64,000 nucleotides of DNA from Phytophthora hibernalis (GCA_012656075.1 JAAKBF010000087.1:434001-498000), one strand, 5' to 3'; positions 1 through 12,918 are shown, counted from the stretch's first letter. Translations and numbers: made by a program. The notes: a model not told the origin generated them from the sequence alone.

Positions 1-130
1 TCATATATTTTGTTAGTACTACTACATACGATTAATAACTCAAAATCTTCTGTAATGTTGAGAGCATCGAAACTCACAGATCCCCAGATTTTTATATCTA
101 AGCCCGGGTGATTTGGTATGTAAGCAAGAG

Positions 131-454
131 GGTCACCAAGTCCTCTTTGTACGGTGGAGAACATATATACAGAAGCGCCACCACGTCATATGTACTTTGG
201 TGCTTGGGATGGAAGCGCGAGGGCTCACCAGGCCCCAAGCGCTATCAGTAAGAGATCATGATCAAGAGGGGGTCACCAGACCCTCTGTGCGTTGGTGTTT
301 GTGCTAAGCGCGAATGTTCACCTGGTCTTTGCGCCTTGGTAGGAATCTTGAGCACTTGAGGGTTTACCGGGCCCTCTGTGCTTTGGCAGTGGGATCTTGA
401 ACACGAAGGGTCCGCTAGGTCGACTAATCTTGATCTTGTGTGGCAAACGTTAGG
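131..454. repeat. degenerate 46-bp minisatellite, about 7 units
   Basis: A motif of the form ggtcaccagg-ccctctgtgc recurs with starts near 131, 176, 222, 271, 315, 361 and 409, a spacing of 44-49 bp. Units have diverged strongly; the best-matching are those at 271, 315 and 361. No open frame through it resembles a protein. Confidence 0.6.
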
Positions 455-1058
455 CCAGCGCACAAAATCCCACTCGCTATTGACCCAAGACGTAGTACCT
501 CCACATGAAGTACTTCTAATAGACACTTCGGGGTACCTTGTTCTCGACCTTGCCAGGCGTCCAACCAAGACGCTTCCATTTGAAGAACCTCTTTGACTGG
601 AACACAGGGTCTGCTAACACCTTTTCCATCTTCACCGACGAAAAGAGGTTGTTGCCCTGTCTTTCTTCTTCAGCGCCTCCCTTCTCGGGTTCGTCGACTT
701 CGTCTTTGTGGTTGCGCAAAAATTTCTTTTTCCCATTGGTATCCTGAGCCGCATCAAGCACAACGACCAGGTCCGGAGATGCTATGATCGAATCCCCATA
801 ACGTGGCTGGAGGCTATCGCTACGTTACCACTTGCGAGGAGTGTGATAACAGTAGCCACTAGAAGGAAGTAGGAGAGACGCATTGCCGGTTGTTGATAGC
901 TCTTGAACACTCATTTTTGTAGTAGAAACAGGTCTAGAAATCCTCTTTCAGGTCAACATACAAACACTAAGTCATCAGACCGGTTCTTTTGTTGTGGATT
1001 TAGTCGCTCTCTATTTTAATATTAAAATACGTCTACACTAGTGGTTGGAAAGTATGTT
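455..1058. other. no recognisable gene
   Basis: Short frames on both strands are mutually overlapping and carry no recognisable domain. I see nothing else supportable here. Confidence 0.5.
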
Positions 1059-1170
1059 TGAACAGCCAATAAGATCAAACCTTCGTGTACCGTCTTTTTC
1101 GACTCTAACCTTCCTGCAAAAAGACGAAGGTTTGATCAGGAGGTAAAGGTTTGACCTGATTGGCTGCTGT
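1059..1170. repeat. inverted repeat / hairpin
   Basis: The left arm reads cagccaataagatcaaacc with ttcgt following, and the right half contains acgaaggtttgatc and then cctgattggctg, its reverse complement interrupted by a short insertion. The arms are about 60 bp apart. It lies just upstream of the LINE and may be a small MITE remnant or the scar of an older insertion. Confidence 0.5.
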
Positions 1171-1244
1171 GTTTGTTTAGGAGAGGAAGACAAGCAGAAG
1201 CGTCGATCACACCGTCTTCCCCGCGACTTCAGTCGTCCTCCTTC

Positions 1245-4200
1245 GTCCGTGTCGGACAAATACCAGCCAATATAGCGTTCTGGAGACCAACGGGGATTAG
1301 CGAGGACCAAAGTACGTTTCTTAGCGAACGGGTCCAGGTCCAGGTGGGTGCGAGTCATCAGCGGCATCCGTCAGAAGGTGCCCGCTGGCGCCGCTACTGT
1401 TCATCCTAGTATTGGAGGCGCTATACAGGCGCATCGACAAGCAAAAAGCGGTCACAGGGTTCGTGCTCAGGTCTGCGGCTGGGACGTTACGACTCAAGGT
1501 GGCTGGTTTTGCGGACGATACCGCATGCTACGTAAAGTCACCTGCGGATGTGTATTTCATCATGGACATCACCAGGATGTTCGTGATGGCATCCGAACTC
1601 AGGCTAAACGAGAGCAAAACGATGGTGATTGCTATCAACGCCTCGCTGGATGCGACGATGGTCACGTTACCGTACCCGTTGCAGCTGCATGGGAAAGAGG
1701 CGCTCGGACGCTGCCTGGGCATCCACGTGGGCAGAATCCCGGACGTCCAGTACAACTGGCAGGTCGCACGCAACCAACTGATGGCAAGGCTAGCGCTGGT
1801 GGGGCAGAATACAACTACCGTTGACCAGAGAAACATGATCGCGATGGCGGTCATTTTTCCTAAGCTACTGTATGTGGGCAGACACCAATGACCTTTCCAA
1901 AGGCGTGGTCGCGGACTTCCAACGCATGATCCACAATTTTGTGTGGCACGCGAGGTTCATAGTGGAGAAAATTGGAGGAGGCGTGGCTCAACGAGACGGT
2001 ACCTGGCCGGCCACGAAAGGAGGGCGGACTGGCAGTGCCAGATTTGAAAGTGGAATTGATCGCGATGGCGGCGGCGACGGTGACCAACTGGGCGGTCGAG
2101 ATCAACAGGGAGGAACTCGTTGTTGGCGATATTCTGATGAACACGGGAGAGTCGGCCAGCAGAACTGCAACCTACGTATCCCCGACATTGATGCCACCTC
2201 CTCAGAAAGGACCCGGCTTGGGGTCACAATGAGGTCCACTGGGCTGCACATTTGCAACACATAAGGAGGGATGGCGAGGCCCGAGTCCAAGGAAGCTATG
2301 GTCGTGGCACTGCATAGCGCAGCGTACTTCCGTAGACAGGTGGAGCTACACTGGGTCGGACAAAGGGCACTGGTAGACTTGAGCTCACTATGGTGAGCAG
2401 TCGCTGACTTGTACATCGCGACGGAGGCAGCTATGTTTGGACATTTCTGCGTGGAATGGCTCCCCTACGTAGTTCTAGCGACTCTAAGGCTCATCTCAGA
2501 GCGGGGGCGATAGTAAACCCGAACACGAGGTTCCGTCTTCTGACCCAGCCTGGCGCGCAGCTGAAAGACATTGTCCACTGGAAATGGACGGCACAAGGGA
2601 ATCTGGAGATCACACGGCTACTGACGAGCTTTACGTCCGGCGCTCGGAGGCAACTCGGGTATCTGATGATCTTGATTATACTCAATTTCCCACAACTGAT
2701 GATACCCGGTTCTCAGACTGGTCCCATTCACTACGGCGCTTCCAAAGAGGACACGGTTCACGGCGACCTACAACTCACGACGGAGCGGAGACTGGCTGGA
2801 CCCGGCACAGCACCACTACCCGAGGACAACGTCGCCAGGAGTATTCAGACACACCGCGAACTCGTACAAGGCGTACAGCAGGCAACGTCTGCGCCGAATA
2901 AATCGCAATGGATACACCTGTGATAAGCAGTTCTGGTCACGTCGGGTGCGTCTCGATCGTTGTCAAGATATTCCTTGAGCTGGGACTACTCCGATCGTTC
3001 GAAAGTATACCCGATTGTAAGTTAGCATCCGCACCCGAGATTATCAAGGGCGGTGAGTCTCTGGGTGGGTAACTGCATGTGGGTAACACCGAGGAAGGAA
3101 TTCAAGCGCTTGTTAACGGCCTCAACTTACGCCAAAAGACTTGCTAGACGCTCTGCCAAGCTAGGAAAATGGGAGGACATGAGCAAGGATGCGGCTGCCG
3201 GACTGCAGAGACTCGGAGGGTGGTGGGTCTGAAGCCATGGGGAGTACAGTTGCTGATCCGGATCAAACAACATGCGATTTCAACGTACAACCCAGTCACT
3301 GCGGGGATAGGATGTCCTCACAATGAATGCACACGGATCGGATGGGTCACGATACACCACATCTTCTGGGGGTGCCCGGCCGCGAAGAAGATGAGGCACT
3401 TGCTGCTAGAGTGATGGAGATCAGCGGGCACACAAGTGGACAATGCAGAGCAGGCGGTCTTCTCACTCACACTACCATGCATGCCGCGGGCTATTTCCAT
3501 CAGAACGGGTCAACTCATCGCGGAACAATCTGATGAGGACGTAGCAGAGATAGGAGCGGCAGTGGAGCTCATCACAGCAGCCTGTTGGCGACTTGATGCA
3601 GCACTATTTCTTCTTGCTGTATGGAGGTGGCGGACTGCCCATTTCGACGAGCTCAACGACACCTCGGTGGCGCATCATATGGCGAAGCTGGCCACCAGCC
3701 TCAGGACGGGACACGAAACGGTGGTGAGGAGCCAACAGTGGGGGACACGAGCTCCCGTGATACAGTCAATAGGAAGGACCATATGCGCCATGCTCGGTGC
3801 GGCGTGGGGAGGACCAGACGTTACGGTGACGGAAAAGGCCACGCACTACATTATATTTTTCGCGGGTGGGACTACCATGGGAGGGACATCCGGACCGACG
3901 GGAGGCAGCGGCACGGTCGTCGTGCAAGTGCAACGGTCGACAGGTCATTTCACGATTCAATACATCTGCGGAACAGCATATGATGGCACGAAGGAGGCGT
4001 CCCCACACGCAGCGCAGCTGGGGCTGCTGAAGGGACTCAGGGCTTGCTACCGGCTTGGATGGTCTCCGGTGCACGTAGTTGGGACAACGAGTTAGTCATT
4101 AGACAACACGCAACGAGGAACCCTCCCCGAGTGAGGCGCCTCCAAGGCGCCTACTGGAAGGCGAGGCGCATTGCCGATGCAGTGTTGGCAGAGGAGTGGT

Positions 4201-4568
4201 CCGTCCACCAGTGGCACTACAACCGTGCGGCAAACGAGGTCGCGCGATTGGTACGTACGACGGCCAACGGCATGAAGTGGGTGGCTAAAACCGACAAGAC
4301 GCAAGGAGAAAATGGGCAGCGATCAGTACGCTGGTGAAGGCCGACGTGACTCACTGGGCAGGCGTGAACGGGGATCCAGGCTTTTCGGGGTCCGACACGG
4401 GCACGGTGTAACCTATGGGCGGGCGGTGGTGGCTCGTGCATTGCACACCTCATCACCGCGAAACCGACTGACGCACTACTGGCGGCGGACGGGTATGGGC
4501 GTTAGGTGTCATATGGAGAAACACTAAATGACATTAATACACCTCACTTCAAAATCAAAAATCAAAAG
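1245..4568 (+). mobile_element. 5'-truncated non-LTR (LINE) retrotransposon, copy 1, degenerate
   Basis: A reverse transcriptase frame becomes readable near 1308 and shows the RVISGIRQ segment followed by the FADDTACYV box at about 1507-1533, the catalytic Asp pair of LINE reverse transcriptases. A zinc-finger-like segment (HHIFWGCP) sits near 3352 and an RNase H domain at about 3847-4150. The frame is broken several times. In the RNase H the first catalytic position reads FFAGG instead of the usual FDGG, and a G-run at 4081-4083 shifts the frame inside the VVGDN motif. The 3' end is the A-rich stretch at 4525-4568, which is shared with the second copy at 16.77 kb. The 5' end, including any endonuclease, is missing. 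Confident as a LINE; the clade is not determined. Confidence 0.88.
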
Positions 4569-5163
4569 TGACCAGTCTTATAAATCCGCCAATTTGTATC
4601 GGGTCTTGGAACACACTTTGGTAAAATGGATAATATATAAGGTTATACAGGAAGGCTTAAATGGTGTGTTACGGTATTGAATTCCACGCGCCCCTAGAAT
4701 ATGTACGCCGGCGCTTGGGGTGGTAAATTATAGGTAAATATGACACAGCGGGCGCAATTAATGCAGGGTGTAATGGGCAGATATATGTATTTAGCGCCTT
4801 TAGGTCGGTGGTAGCGCTTTTAACTGCAGCAGCACTTAACTCTTTTAACAAGCTCAATTTGCGTGGCGACGACAGCCGCTGCGTTGTGAAGCTAGACGTT
4901 GCCTATTATAACAACACTTTCGATGGAGCTCGAATGTTCTTCGTGGTGTGTGCGTAGACTAACCACACGCGTTTTTCGTCGCTTTCAAAAGAGGGACGTC
5001 CATAAAGAACTAGACCCCATAATTAAAAGATTTGATTGACGTATAGTGATCTGCATGAATAGAATAAAAACCTGTGCTCTTAAATACTTTAGCAACCAAG
5101 TCCTGCAACAGTTGAAATCACTTAATAATTAAAAGAGGAATTTGAAGGCAAAGTGAGGTATCG
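4569..5163. other. no recognisable gene
   Basis: AT-richer sequence following the LINE 3' end. The one minus-strand frame here (4669-4857) has no recognisable domain, and I see no repeat. Confidence 0.5.
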
Positions 5164-5480
5164 TACAAGGCCGTGCGCTAGAGCCCGGGCGAGCTCTGAA
5201 ATTCGAATGAAATGGTGGTAAGCTGCTTTGATTAAACACGTATCGGCATCATGTTTCTACAGGATGAGACTTTGCGGAGGCAAAAGCCTCGTGGAGCCCG
5301 CCCTTTAGAAGCTACCGGTACCAGCTTCCATGCCAAATGTTGTAATTGTTTTAGAAGAATGAGTTTTTAAACCGTGGTGGTCCAGCGTAGGGAGACGAAT
5401 GTGAGGAGCGGTAAGTTGTATTTAGCCTTCATCGTGGAAGATACTCGGGTTGATACATATCAACGGAGAGGCTGCTAGTT
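5164..5480. repeat. dispersed repeat R1, copy 1
   Basis: Begins with acaaggccgtgcgctag, then gagctctgaaattc, and matches a second copy starting at 54803 in the same orientation. Similarity continues more weakly for about 300 bp (gtggtgg-cagcg-agacgaa, and later agttgag-gtagct). It has no coding capacity and could be a solo LTR or a non-autonomous element; no clear terminal repeats were identified. Confidence 0.65.
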
Positions 5481-5863
5481 GAGTGCATGTAGCTACCTAG
5501 TTTGCGTGGAAAATGTCTAATTCTGCCGGACAACAGAACCACACACCCGGCTTGAAGTAGACGTCGCGATGTGTTTTGGACTCTGCACACAATCCATACG
5601 ACCTGGGACAACCACTTCCGAAGGAGAAAGACAGATTGAGGTCGAGATCGTTAGTTCTAGAACACCAGAGTTCCAACGGTCTTTAAGCGCGCTTCAGTCG
5701 CACTTCACATGCAGAGAGATATGAACACCTTGGTTTGCCTATACCTCAGAGCGCAGCAGCGCTTCACTCGCACACGCCCGGTCATACGTTGACCTTCAAC
5801 GTCCTTCACGTCTCGGTCTTCAATACGAACTCCAACACGCCTCCCTCGAAATATCAGCTTCGA
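5481..5863. other. no recognisable gene
   Basis: Intergenic sequence between the R1 repeat and the Copia fragment. The frame at 5429-5611 on the minus strand has no recognisable features. Confidence 0.5.
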
Positions 5864-6906
5864 CTACTCAGACTCTCCGACGCCCACCAGGTTCATCAGG
5901 GTCTTCAGATGCCTCTTGTTCAGCGGCTTCGTGAACGTGTCGGCGGGGTTCATGTCCCCTTTCAATTTGTGCAATTCAACTGCACTTTTCTCCACTTGTT
6001 TGCTCCCGTAGCGCCACCGCAGTTCAATGTGGCGGGTTCGTCGACTGTACGTCGGGTTTGTTGCCATAGTGTGTGCGGCTTGATTGTCAATTCCAATACG
6101 TAGGTTCACTGCACGCTGCGGAAGAACTTCCTGCAAGATGTTGCTTTCAGCAAGTGCCTTCATCGTGGCTTCGCACGCGGCCACATATTCGGCCTCGGCT
6201 GTAGATAGGGCACAATATATTGACACCTCGACATCCAAGAGATGGCACCGCCTGCCAGCGTGAACACGAAGCCGGTCGTACTCTTCCGTGTCTCGGCATC
6301 ATTTGCCCAATCACAGTCACAATAGCCTTCTAGCACTATCGTGCGAGCTGCATCATGATGCCGTTCATACGTGATACCAAAGTCAAATGTGCCTGCGAGA
6401 TAGCGCAACACACGCTTTACAGCGCCAATGTGCTTGCCGGTTGGGTTCGCCACGAACCGACTCAACTGCCCCAATGCATAAGCCAGATCCGGACGCGTGC
6501 TAGTAGCTAGATACATTAGCATTCCAACCGCCTCTCGATAGGGAAAACTTGTGGCACTGTCCTCGCCTTCATCGAGCGGCACAAGTCTTGCATTAATTTC
6601 CATGGGGTTGCCAACTGAGTGAGCGTTCTCATAGCCGAATCGTTCCAGGATTTCACTAGCATACTTGCTCTGCCTAATCGTGATCTGCTCTGATGTCTGC
6701 TTGACCTCCACCCCAAGATAGTCAGTCAATAGTCCCTGATCCTTGATTTCATAGGCCTTGTCCAAATCTTTGAATAACGCCTTCTTGTTTTCCTCGTTGT
6801 TACCTAATACGAAGGCTGCCTTGGGGCAGCAGCTCTTGTTCTTGGTCTTGCCTCTTGCGCGTCGCTGATCCTTCAAAAGCTTATCCTGCCCCACGCCGAC
6901 AGCCAA
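5864..6906 (-). mobile_element. Ty1/Copia fragment: C-terminal reverse transcriptase and RNase H
   Basis: Read on the minus strand, the first 220 residues match the C-terminal half of a Copia reverse transcriptase: QGLLTDYLGVEV, YREAVGMLMYLATSTRPDLAYALG, and the CDWANDAETRKSTTG segment that opens the Copia RNase H domain. The second frame continues through ALSTAEAEYVAACEA to a TKPLNKRHL end, the usual C-terminus of Copia polyproteins. The two halves are joined by a frameshift near 6235. Gag, protease, integrase and the catalytic half of the reverse transcriptase are absent, and no LTR was recognised. This is a dead fragment. A plus-strand Copia piece at 7.9-11.06 kb holds the complementary gag-protease-integrase half, but whether both come from one element is unknown. 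Confidence 0.9.
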
Positions 6907-7171
6907 TCATGGTTGTAGCCGCGTGCCACTCGCCCAATGCAGTCGCTGCATCTGTCTTGTGGCTTTGGCGGCACAAGTCATGCCGCTCTGCGATTGGCGC
7001 CGAGATGATCTCGGCGAGATCTGCGTCGAAAACGGCAGCAGGATCGGTAGCCCGCAGTGTCGTCTGGATCCGAGTGCCTTGGGCGTTCAATACTGCCCCC
7101 AAGACGACCATTGCGCGCGATGAAAACATAACTTGAAATTGGGAACATTCTAAAAATAGAAGAAAAAATCG

Positions 7172-7600
7172 TCACATCGAAATGGGCCGTCTTGTCGGAA
7201 CGCGACTAGTGAACTTGACCGTGTTGACGTTGAAGTTGAACTGATGCCACTGTAGTAAAGCAGCGAGCTCAGCGCCGTTCGTTGAATGAACGTATTGAGC
7301 AACAAGAGTCGGCACGTCCTTGAACAGTGCCACGAAAGGTTCCCACATCCGTGAGAAGGTGGGCAACGAGAAATGAGTGCGAAAGGGCACGGACCACGCG
7401 GAAAGGTCCAACCCAGCGGACGAGCAACTTGTTACCCCGCATGCGAGTATCCACCCGCGACCAGAACACAAAGTCGCCATCAGCAAAATTGCACTCACGG
7501 CCCTTTGCACGAGCCATCTCCTGAAGGCGGCGCCGCTCCTTGCGGTCGACGACTTTACGGTGCGGTTAATGCTGATCTGCACGCAACTTCTCCAGCTGCG
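7172..7600 (-). mobile_element. Ty3/Gypsy integrase C-terminal fragment
   Basis: The minus-strand translation contains NFADGDFVFWSRVDTR and GNKLLVRWVGPFRVVRA, the GPY/F-type module at the C-terminus of Gypsy integrases. Downstream residues (LVAQYVHSTNGAELAALL) would correspond to the linker or a chromodomain-like tail but do not show a clear chromodomain. Only this about 140-residue piece is present, with frame changes at both ends. It lies between two Copia pieces, consistent with nested insertions. Confidence 0.8.
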
Positions 7601-7894
7601 GGGCTACCACAATCCAATCGATAGGTATGTCGAGTTCCGCCAGCTCACAGTTTACCACCTTGTAGTTGAATCTGCTTTCGTAGCCGGTTGACCATTTGTA
7701 TGAGACATATAGCTTTGCATGTCTTACTACCAGAGGAGGTTTTCATCCTGCGGGGTTTCCTCCTCAATCCCAATCTTTCTCCGTGGGAACAAGTATCTTC
7801 CATTTTCGGTCTTCTCCGCTCAAGGTCACTTTCTCCTATCTGCTATCTTCACAGGTTCTGAGCCCAATTGCGCTAGGAGCCATTCGTGACTTCA

Positions 7895-10800
7895 ATGAGT
7901 GGTACACCTCAAGGAACACCGCCACCCCCGCCAGGAACACCGCCTCCGCTGCCGCCTGCGAGCAGTGCCAGGCAAGCTGGCGCACCGAGAGTTCAACAAG
8001 TGGTGGCTACTGGGACCACGATCCATGGGACAGGTGCGACGTCGAGTGCTGCGGCATCTCAAGTGACATGGAGTGTTGCGACTTCTCAAGTGAGCCAGGT
8101 TCGAACTGCTGGAGTGCCTACTGGTTCGAGTGGAGCTCTCGCAGGGATTTTTGCTTGTTCTGGTGGAGGTCCTGCTGGATTTGCGACTGACGTCGCTGTT
8201 CCTGGAGGTGTTGGAGGTCCTGTTGCTGGTGATGGAGCTCATGTGGCGGGTGATTTGCATGGTGGTGGACGGTATGGAGCTTCTCTCGCGGGGTTTGCTG
8301 GACCTCCCATGTAGGAGCAGGCATGAACGGATCTGGGGTTGCACCGATCAGTGGACTGGGTTTCGCTGGAGGGCTTCCCTTGTGGCATGCGTGTAACTGG
8401 TGGAGTTAGTGCGAGTAGTGGAGTATCTCAACCAGCTGTAGTGCCTCAAGTTGGGTTTAATTCTTCGCTGAAACTGGACATTTCGCACAACCCATCAGTG
8501 ATGAAAGGAAGCTTCGACTTATACTCAGTATAGCTTCGAGCTTTCTTGACTCGTCTTGGTTGTTGGGGTGTTGTGGATGGATCTTACCTTAGTGATCCGC
8601 AGAGCTTTGCTGACTTGGCTGCGCGTGATAACGCGGCTCGTGAAGCCATCCTGCATGGTGAACCAGGCGCCGATGCAGAGATGATATCAGGACGTGTCTG
8701 CCGAGGCAATGTGGAGCCGCTTTGTCGACCGACAAATGAAGCGCGAATACTCCAATTACATCTTCACGAGAGATGGGTTTGTCTCAAACCGGTACACTCC
8801 TGACAAGAGCATGGATCAGTGGCTTCGAGAAATGGAGAGTCTGCGCTGTCAGCTTCTGTACTATGGCAAGCAGATCACTGACGAGGATTACTCTGAGACC
8901 TTGCTGGGTCATGTGTCGAGGACACATCGAGATGTTGTGCGTCAGTTCTTGAAGCACTATGTTGTTCGTGATGGTGAAGCTGTTCGGCCTGTTCCTACTG
9001 CGGCCCAAGTGATGAATGCGCTGCGTGCTGAGTCTGCTCTAGATGAGCGCGTCGCGTGTGAAGCGGACGCGAAGGCTGTGCATGTTTGCTCGTGTGGAAA
9101 TCAAGCAAAGGATGATTCGGCCAAGCCAAAGCCGAGTGGTAATCCAAGCAAGGGCAAGCAGAACAGAGGGGAAGGTCGATACTAGGCAAAGCAGAAGAAG
9201 AGCAGAACGGTAAGAAGAAAAAGAGACCCGGACCTGTCACGAGTGCGGTGAAGTGGTCATCTTCGAGACAACTGTCCATACCGGAAGTCAGATGAGTCTG
9301 ATCGCCCCGCCATCTCTGAGTTCAAGAGGTAGGAGAACAAGAGTGGCGGTAACAATGGTAAACGCACTGGCAAAAACTCGAGTGGTTTTTATGCCGTGTG
9401 CGTGGTGCTTCTGTGGTTGCTGCTACGTCGGTTAAGACCCCTGCTGGCACTGATATGGAGTGGGTCTTGGATTCGGCAAGTGATGTGCATGTGTGCAACA
9501 ACTGCTCAGTTCTGCTCAATGTCCGGAAGGACCAGTGCATTTCTTCTTGGGGTATGATGGGAATACTCGGGAAGACGAGGAAGTTGGCGACGTCACGTTG
9601 CGGGTGACTAGCAACAAGTCGCCGCATACTGAACTGGTGATGCCGTTCACGAGCGTGTTGCTCTCGCCGCAAGCGCTGGACAACTTGCTGAGCCAGGACA
9701 TGTTGGAGAATGATGCGTGGACTGTCAAGTACGGGTTCATCAAGTCGCAGTATGTGTGTTGGTTGCGTAAAGAGTATCTGGAACTGTTGCTGCCCAAGAC
9801 TAACCGTCGATACCGCTTGAAGACGACGGCAGCTACAGTGTACACGGTGTAGAGTGGAGTTCAACAGCAGACAAGTGACTCGAGGGTACTTGTGGAGAGC
9901 AAGAAGGATGGTGCTGCGTCTCTGGAACGCTGACATTTGCGTCTTGGTCATTTGAACCCACCTGCCCTGCAGCGGATGGTGCGAGATGAGGTCGCTACTG
10001 GCATGGAGGCCGAGCTGTCTAGGGACATGGACTCGTCGTGCTGGTCGTGCATAGCGGCAAAGATGATTCGCATGTCGTACAAGAAGACTGTGACTCGTCG
10101 AGCGACTCGATCATCGAGAAGCTGATGAGTGACATGTGTTACGTGGAGGAGGTCACTTATGATGGTTATGATCACTTTCAGTTGGTGCAGGATGAGGCTA
10201 GTCGCTCTCTCTGGGGCTTTACGTTGTTCCGAAAGGAGAATGCCTCCGAGGTGGCGCTGGGACATTTGAAGTGGGTTATTGCGCAGGGAAACAAGGTGGG
10301 AGTGTCCAACTCGGACCAGGGCAACGAGATCTTCAACAACAAGTTGAAGCTGTTCCTCCGAGGCAACGGGATCGAGTACACCACGACGAACTCTTCCAGT
10401 CCCGAAGAGAACGGGCTGGTGGAGAGAATGAACGGAGTGGTGCTCGCTCGTGTTCGATGCTTGCTGACCGCGGCCAACATGTCGTGGCTGCTTTGGGGTG
10501 AAGCGTTCGGTTTTCCTATCGAGGTGATGAACATCAGCGGAAGCAATGCGATTGGAGGGCCATACTTTCGCCGCTCCGGGGAGAGACTTCTGGCATGAAG
10601 CGATGCTCTCATGGCGATTACATGACCCCGTCAAGCCTCAACGCTGTGGAGTTCACGCTAGTCGTGGGTATCCTGCTGATGAAGGAAGTGGATCTACTGC
10701 TCCGACAACGTCAGGTGCGCCTGGTCGTTGGCTGGTAGCTGGTCATGAGGTTTCGACGGAGGCTGCTGATGCAGTAGCTCCGCCGACACCCGAGGGTGTG

Positions 10801-11061
10801 CTTCGGCGATGGGCTAACGCTTCTCAGCATGAGATGTCTGAACATGTAAGGGGTTCTAATGACGTTGTTGACTTGCCTAACAGCAGTCAGGAGGCGACGG
10901 CCAGATCACCACCGGATCGACAGGCTTCGCCTTCAGTGGGAGAACAAGTTAGTGATGAATTCTCAAGCAATGCACTTGATGCTGCTGATATGGTCGACAA
11001 GACGTCGAAGACATTGCAGGCGAAAGAGGAAGGCTGCTTTTTCGGATCACACAGAGAATAA
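7895..11061 (+). mobile_element. Ty1/Copia element: gag, protease and integrase; reverse transcriptase missing
   Basis: The ATG at 7895 opens a Pro/Gly/Ala-rich gag N-terminus. A UBN2-like gag body follows at about 8694-9180 (KSMDQWLREMESLRCQLLYY). The CCHC zinc knuckle at about 9235-9285 is readable only if one G is restored at 9255-9256. The protease carries WVLDSASDVHVCNN at about 9460. The integrase begins with LRLGHLNPPALQRMV near 9940 and shows the CWSC zinc-binding pair, a SDQGNEIFNN segment and SPEENGLVERMNG near 10400, the catalytic D and E region. After about 10600 there is only the low-similarity linker that normally leads into reverse transcriptase, and the element stops at 11061. 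Several frames are needed. A non-functional remnant. Confidence 0.88.
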
Positions 11062-11198
11062 TTGGACAGTAGTTACATGTTGCTAGGAGCGCGGCGAGTC
11101 AGCCGTGTTCACTCTACGATCGCTCAGTGCTTTCAGTCTTCAGTCATATTCGATTTTGCCATCCGAGCACCAATGCGCCCAACACTTCCCCAACCAAG

Positions 11199-12213
11199 AT
11201 GACGCACCGATTCCTGGGCAACTCCGGGTTGCTCGTCTCCAAGCTCGCACTCGGGCCCTGGATGTTCTACGACGAGAAATACACCGTCGACAACTGGTTC
11301 AAGATGGTCCAGATCACATACGAGCACGGAGTCAACTTCTACGACACGGCCTAACTCTACGGCGATGTCCAGGCCGAGGAGCTCCTGCCGGTGCCATCAA
11401 GAAGGGCATCGCTCAAGAAGTTTGGAGTCGGGAGGACCTGCACCAAAATCTTCAACGGATATAAAGGCTTCAACCAGGGCGGGCCCAACGACGAGGGCAA
11501 CAGCCGCAAGCAACTCATTGAGGGTTTCAAGGCGTCTCTGAAACGTCTCGACCTCGAGTACGTGATCCTCTCGCATCGTCCGGGGCCGTACACGCCCATT
11601 GAGGAGACGGTACGAGCAATGAACTTTGTCATCAACCAGGGCTGGGCCTTCTACTGGGGTACCAGCGAATGGCTCACTTCGGATATCCGCGAGGTGTGCT
11701 AGATCGCTGACCGATTGGGGCTCATCCGCCCCATTTTTAAGCAAGCGCAATACAACATCTTTGAACGCAACAAAGTGGAATTTGAATTCCTGAACTTGTA
11801 CAATAAGTACTAGTTGGGTTTGACGACGTGGTCCCCGTTGTCACTCGGAACGTTGACGGGCAAGAACAGTGCTGGCAGACCCGAGGGGTCCCGTTACGCG
11901 ATGCCGATTTTCCAGGAAGGCAGCCCTTTCTCAGCGGACTTTGTGGACCATGTTGAGATGGCGGACAAGCTCAAGCCCATTGCAAAGGAGTTGGGATGCT
12001 CACTTGCTCAGATGGGCGGTTGCGAACGAGCACGTGTCGACGGTGCTACTCGGTGCGAGCCAGCCGTCCCAGTTGGAGGAGAGCCTCAAGGCGCTGGACT
12101 TCGTGGACAAGATCACGAGCGAGGTGAAGGCCAAGATCGATGCGGTCGTCAACTTCGTGCCGATCGTGTCGAAGATGGACTCGCTAACGATGATGCGTGA
12201 CCGCCACCTGTAA
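11199..12213 (+). pseudogene. aldo-keto reductase (Kv-beta-like) pseudogene
   Basis: The frame starts MTHRFLGNSGLLVSKLALG and matches the aldo-keto reductase family of voltage-gated K+ channel beta subunits: NFYDTA near 11336 (the NADPH/active-site strand), FKASLKRLDLEYVILS near 11530, WAFYWGTSEW near 11645, and the C-terminal VSTVLLGASQPSQLEESLKAL region. About 335 codons, a normal length, with no introns. It has three stop substitutions in otherwise conserved sequence: TAA at 11352, TAG at 11700 and TAG at 11811, plus frame breaks near 11390-11440 and 12015. Because substitutions are present as well as indels, I treat it as a genuine pseudogene rather than an assembly problem. It directly follows the Copia remnant. 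Confidence 0.9.
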
Positions 12214-12918
12214 AGTGGTCGTCACACACCAACCTGTTGGTGCTTACTTGTGCATTGATTGTATTCTTCAGGCAGGTCGAAGGAACATATCAACCGAAAA
12301 TGAATTGAATTCACTGTTTGCACGCATTGAGCTGATCAATCTGATGGTTTCTTCTTTGGTGACAAGTTACTCGGTAATGATACAAAGCTGCTGTGCATTT
12401 CTTGTCATCCGAGCTGGACACCCGAACTCTATGTTGAAGATGAATGCTCCATGCGTGAAGACACTTGGCAATAGTTTTGGACGACACCCCCGCTTGAACA
12501 ACAGAGGTGCTACCTCGACGCACTCGAACCGTTTTCCGTCGAGAGTTAAGATGCATCTCAGAGAGTGCACAGGTCAGCCGACAGGCATACCGTTTCGAGC
12601 TTCCTCATTTTCATTCAGCGCTTGAGTGGGGGCACAGTAAGGTGCCGTTCCAAACAGGGAGCAAGGCTCATGATCCTGGAGGTGGTTTGGGTTAGGTGAG
12701 GCGTGATCCCAGTGTCTATTCCTAATGAGCACATGACCTCAGGATGAACTTCTATACTTGTAACGACGTGCGGAGAGAGTTTCTCTTCGAGTCGATCATT
12801 TTGAGTCGACCTCCGCGTAAGAACAATGGAGCAACATCAACTGGCCAGCCCGTCAACATCAAGCAGCAAGTGGAGTGCTAGCCAGAAACTCGGCGGTAAG
12901 CGGGCCGTCCTGCCTACG
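12214..12918. other. no recognisable gene
   Basis: Small overlapping frames on both strands without domains, compositional bias or repeats that I can support. Confidence 0.45.

Noticed and set aside
6881..7129. A separate small gene on the minus strand between the Copia and Gypsy pieces
   Set aside because: An 82-codon frame with no domain, fully overlapped by plus-strand frames; probably transposon-derived or chance.
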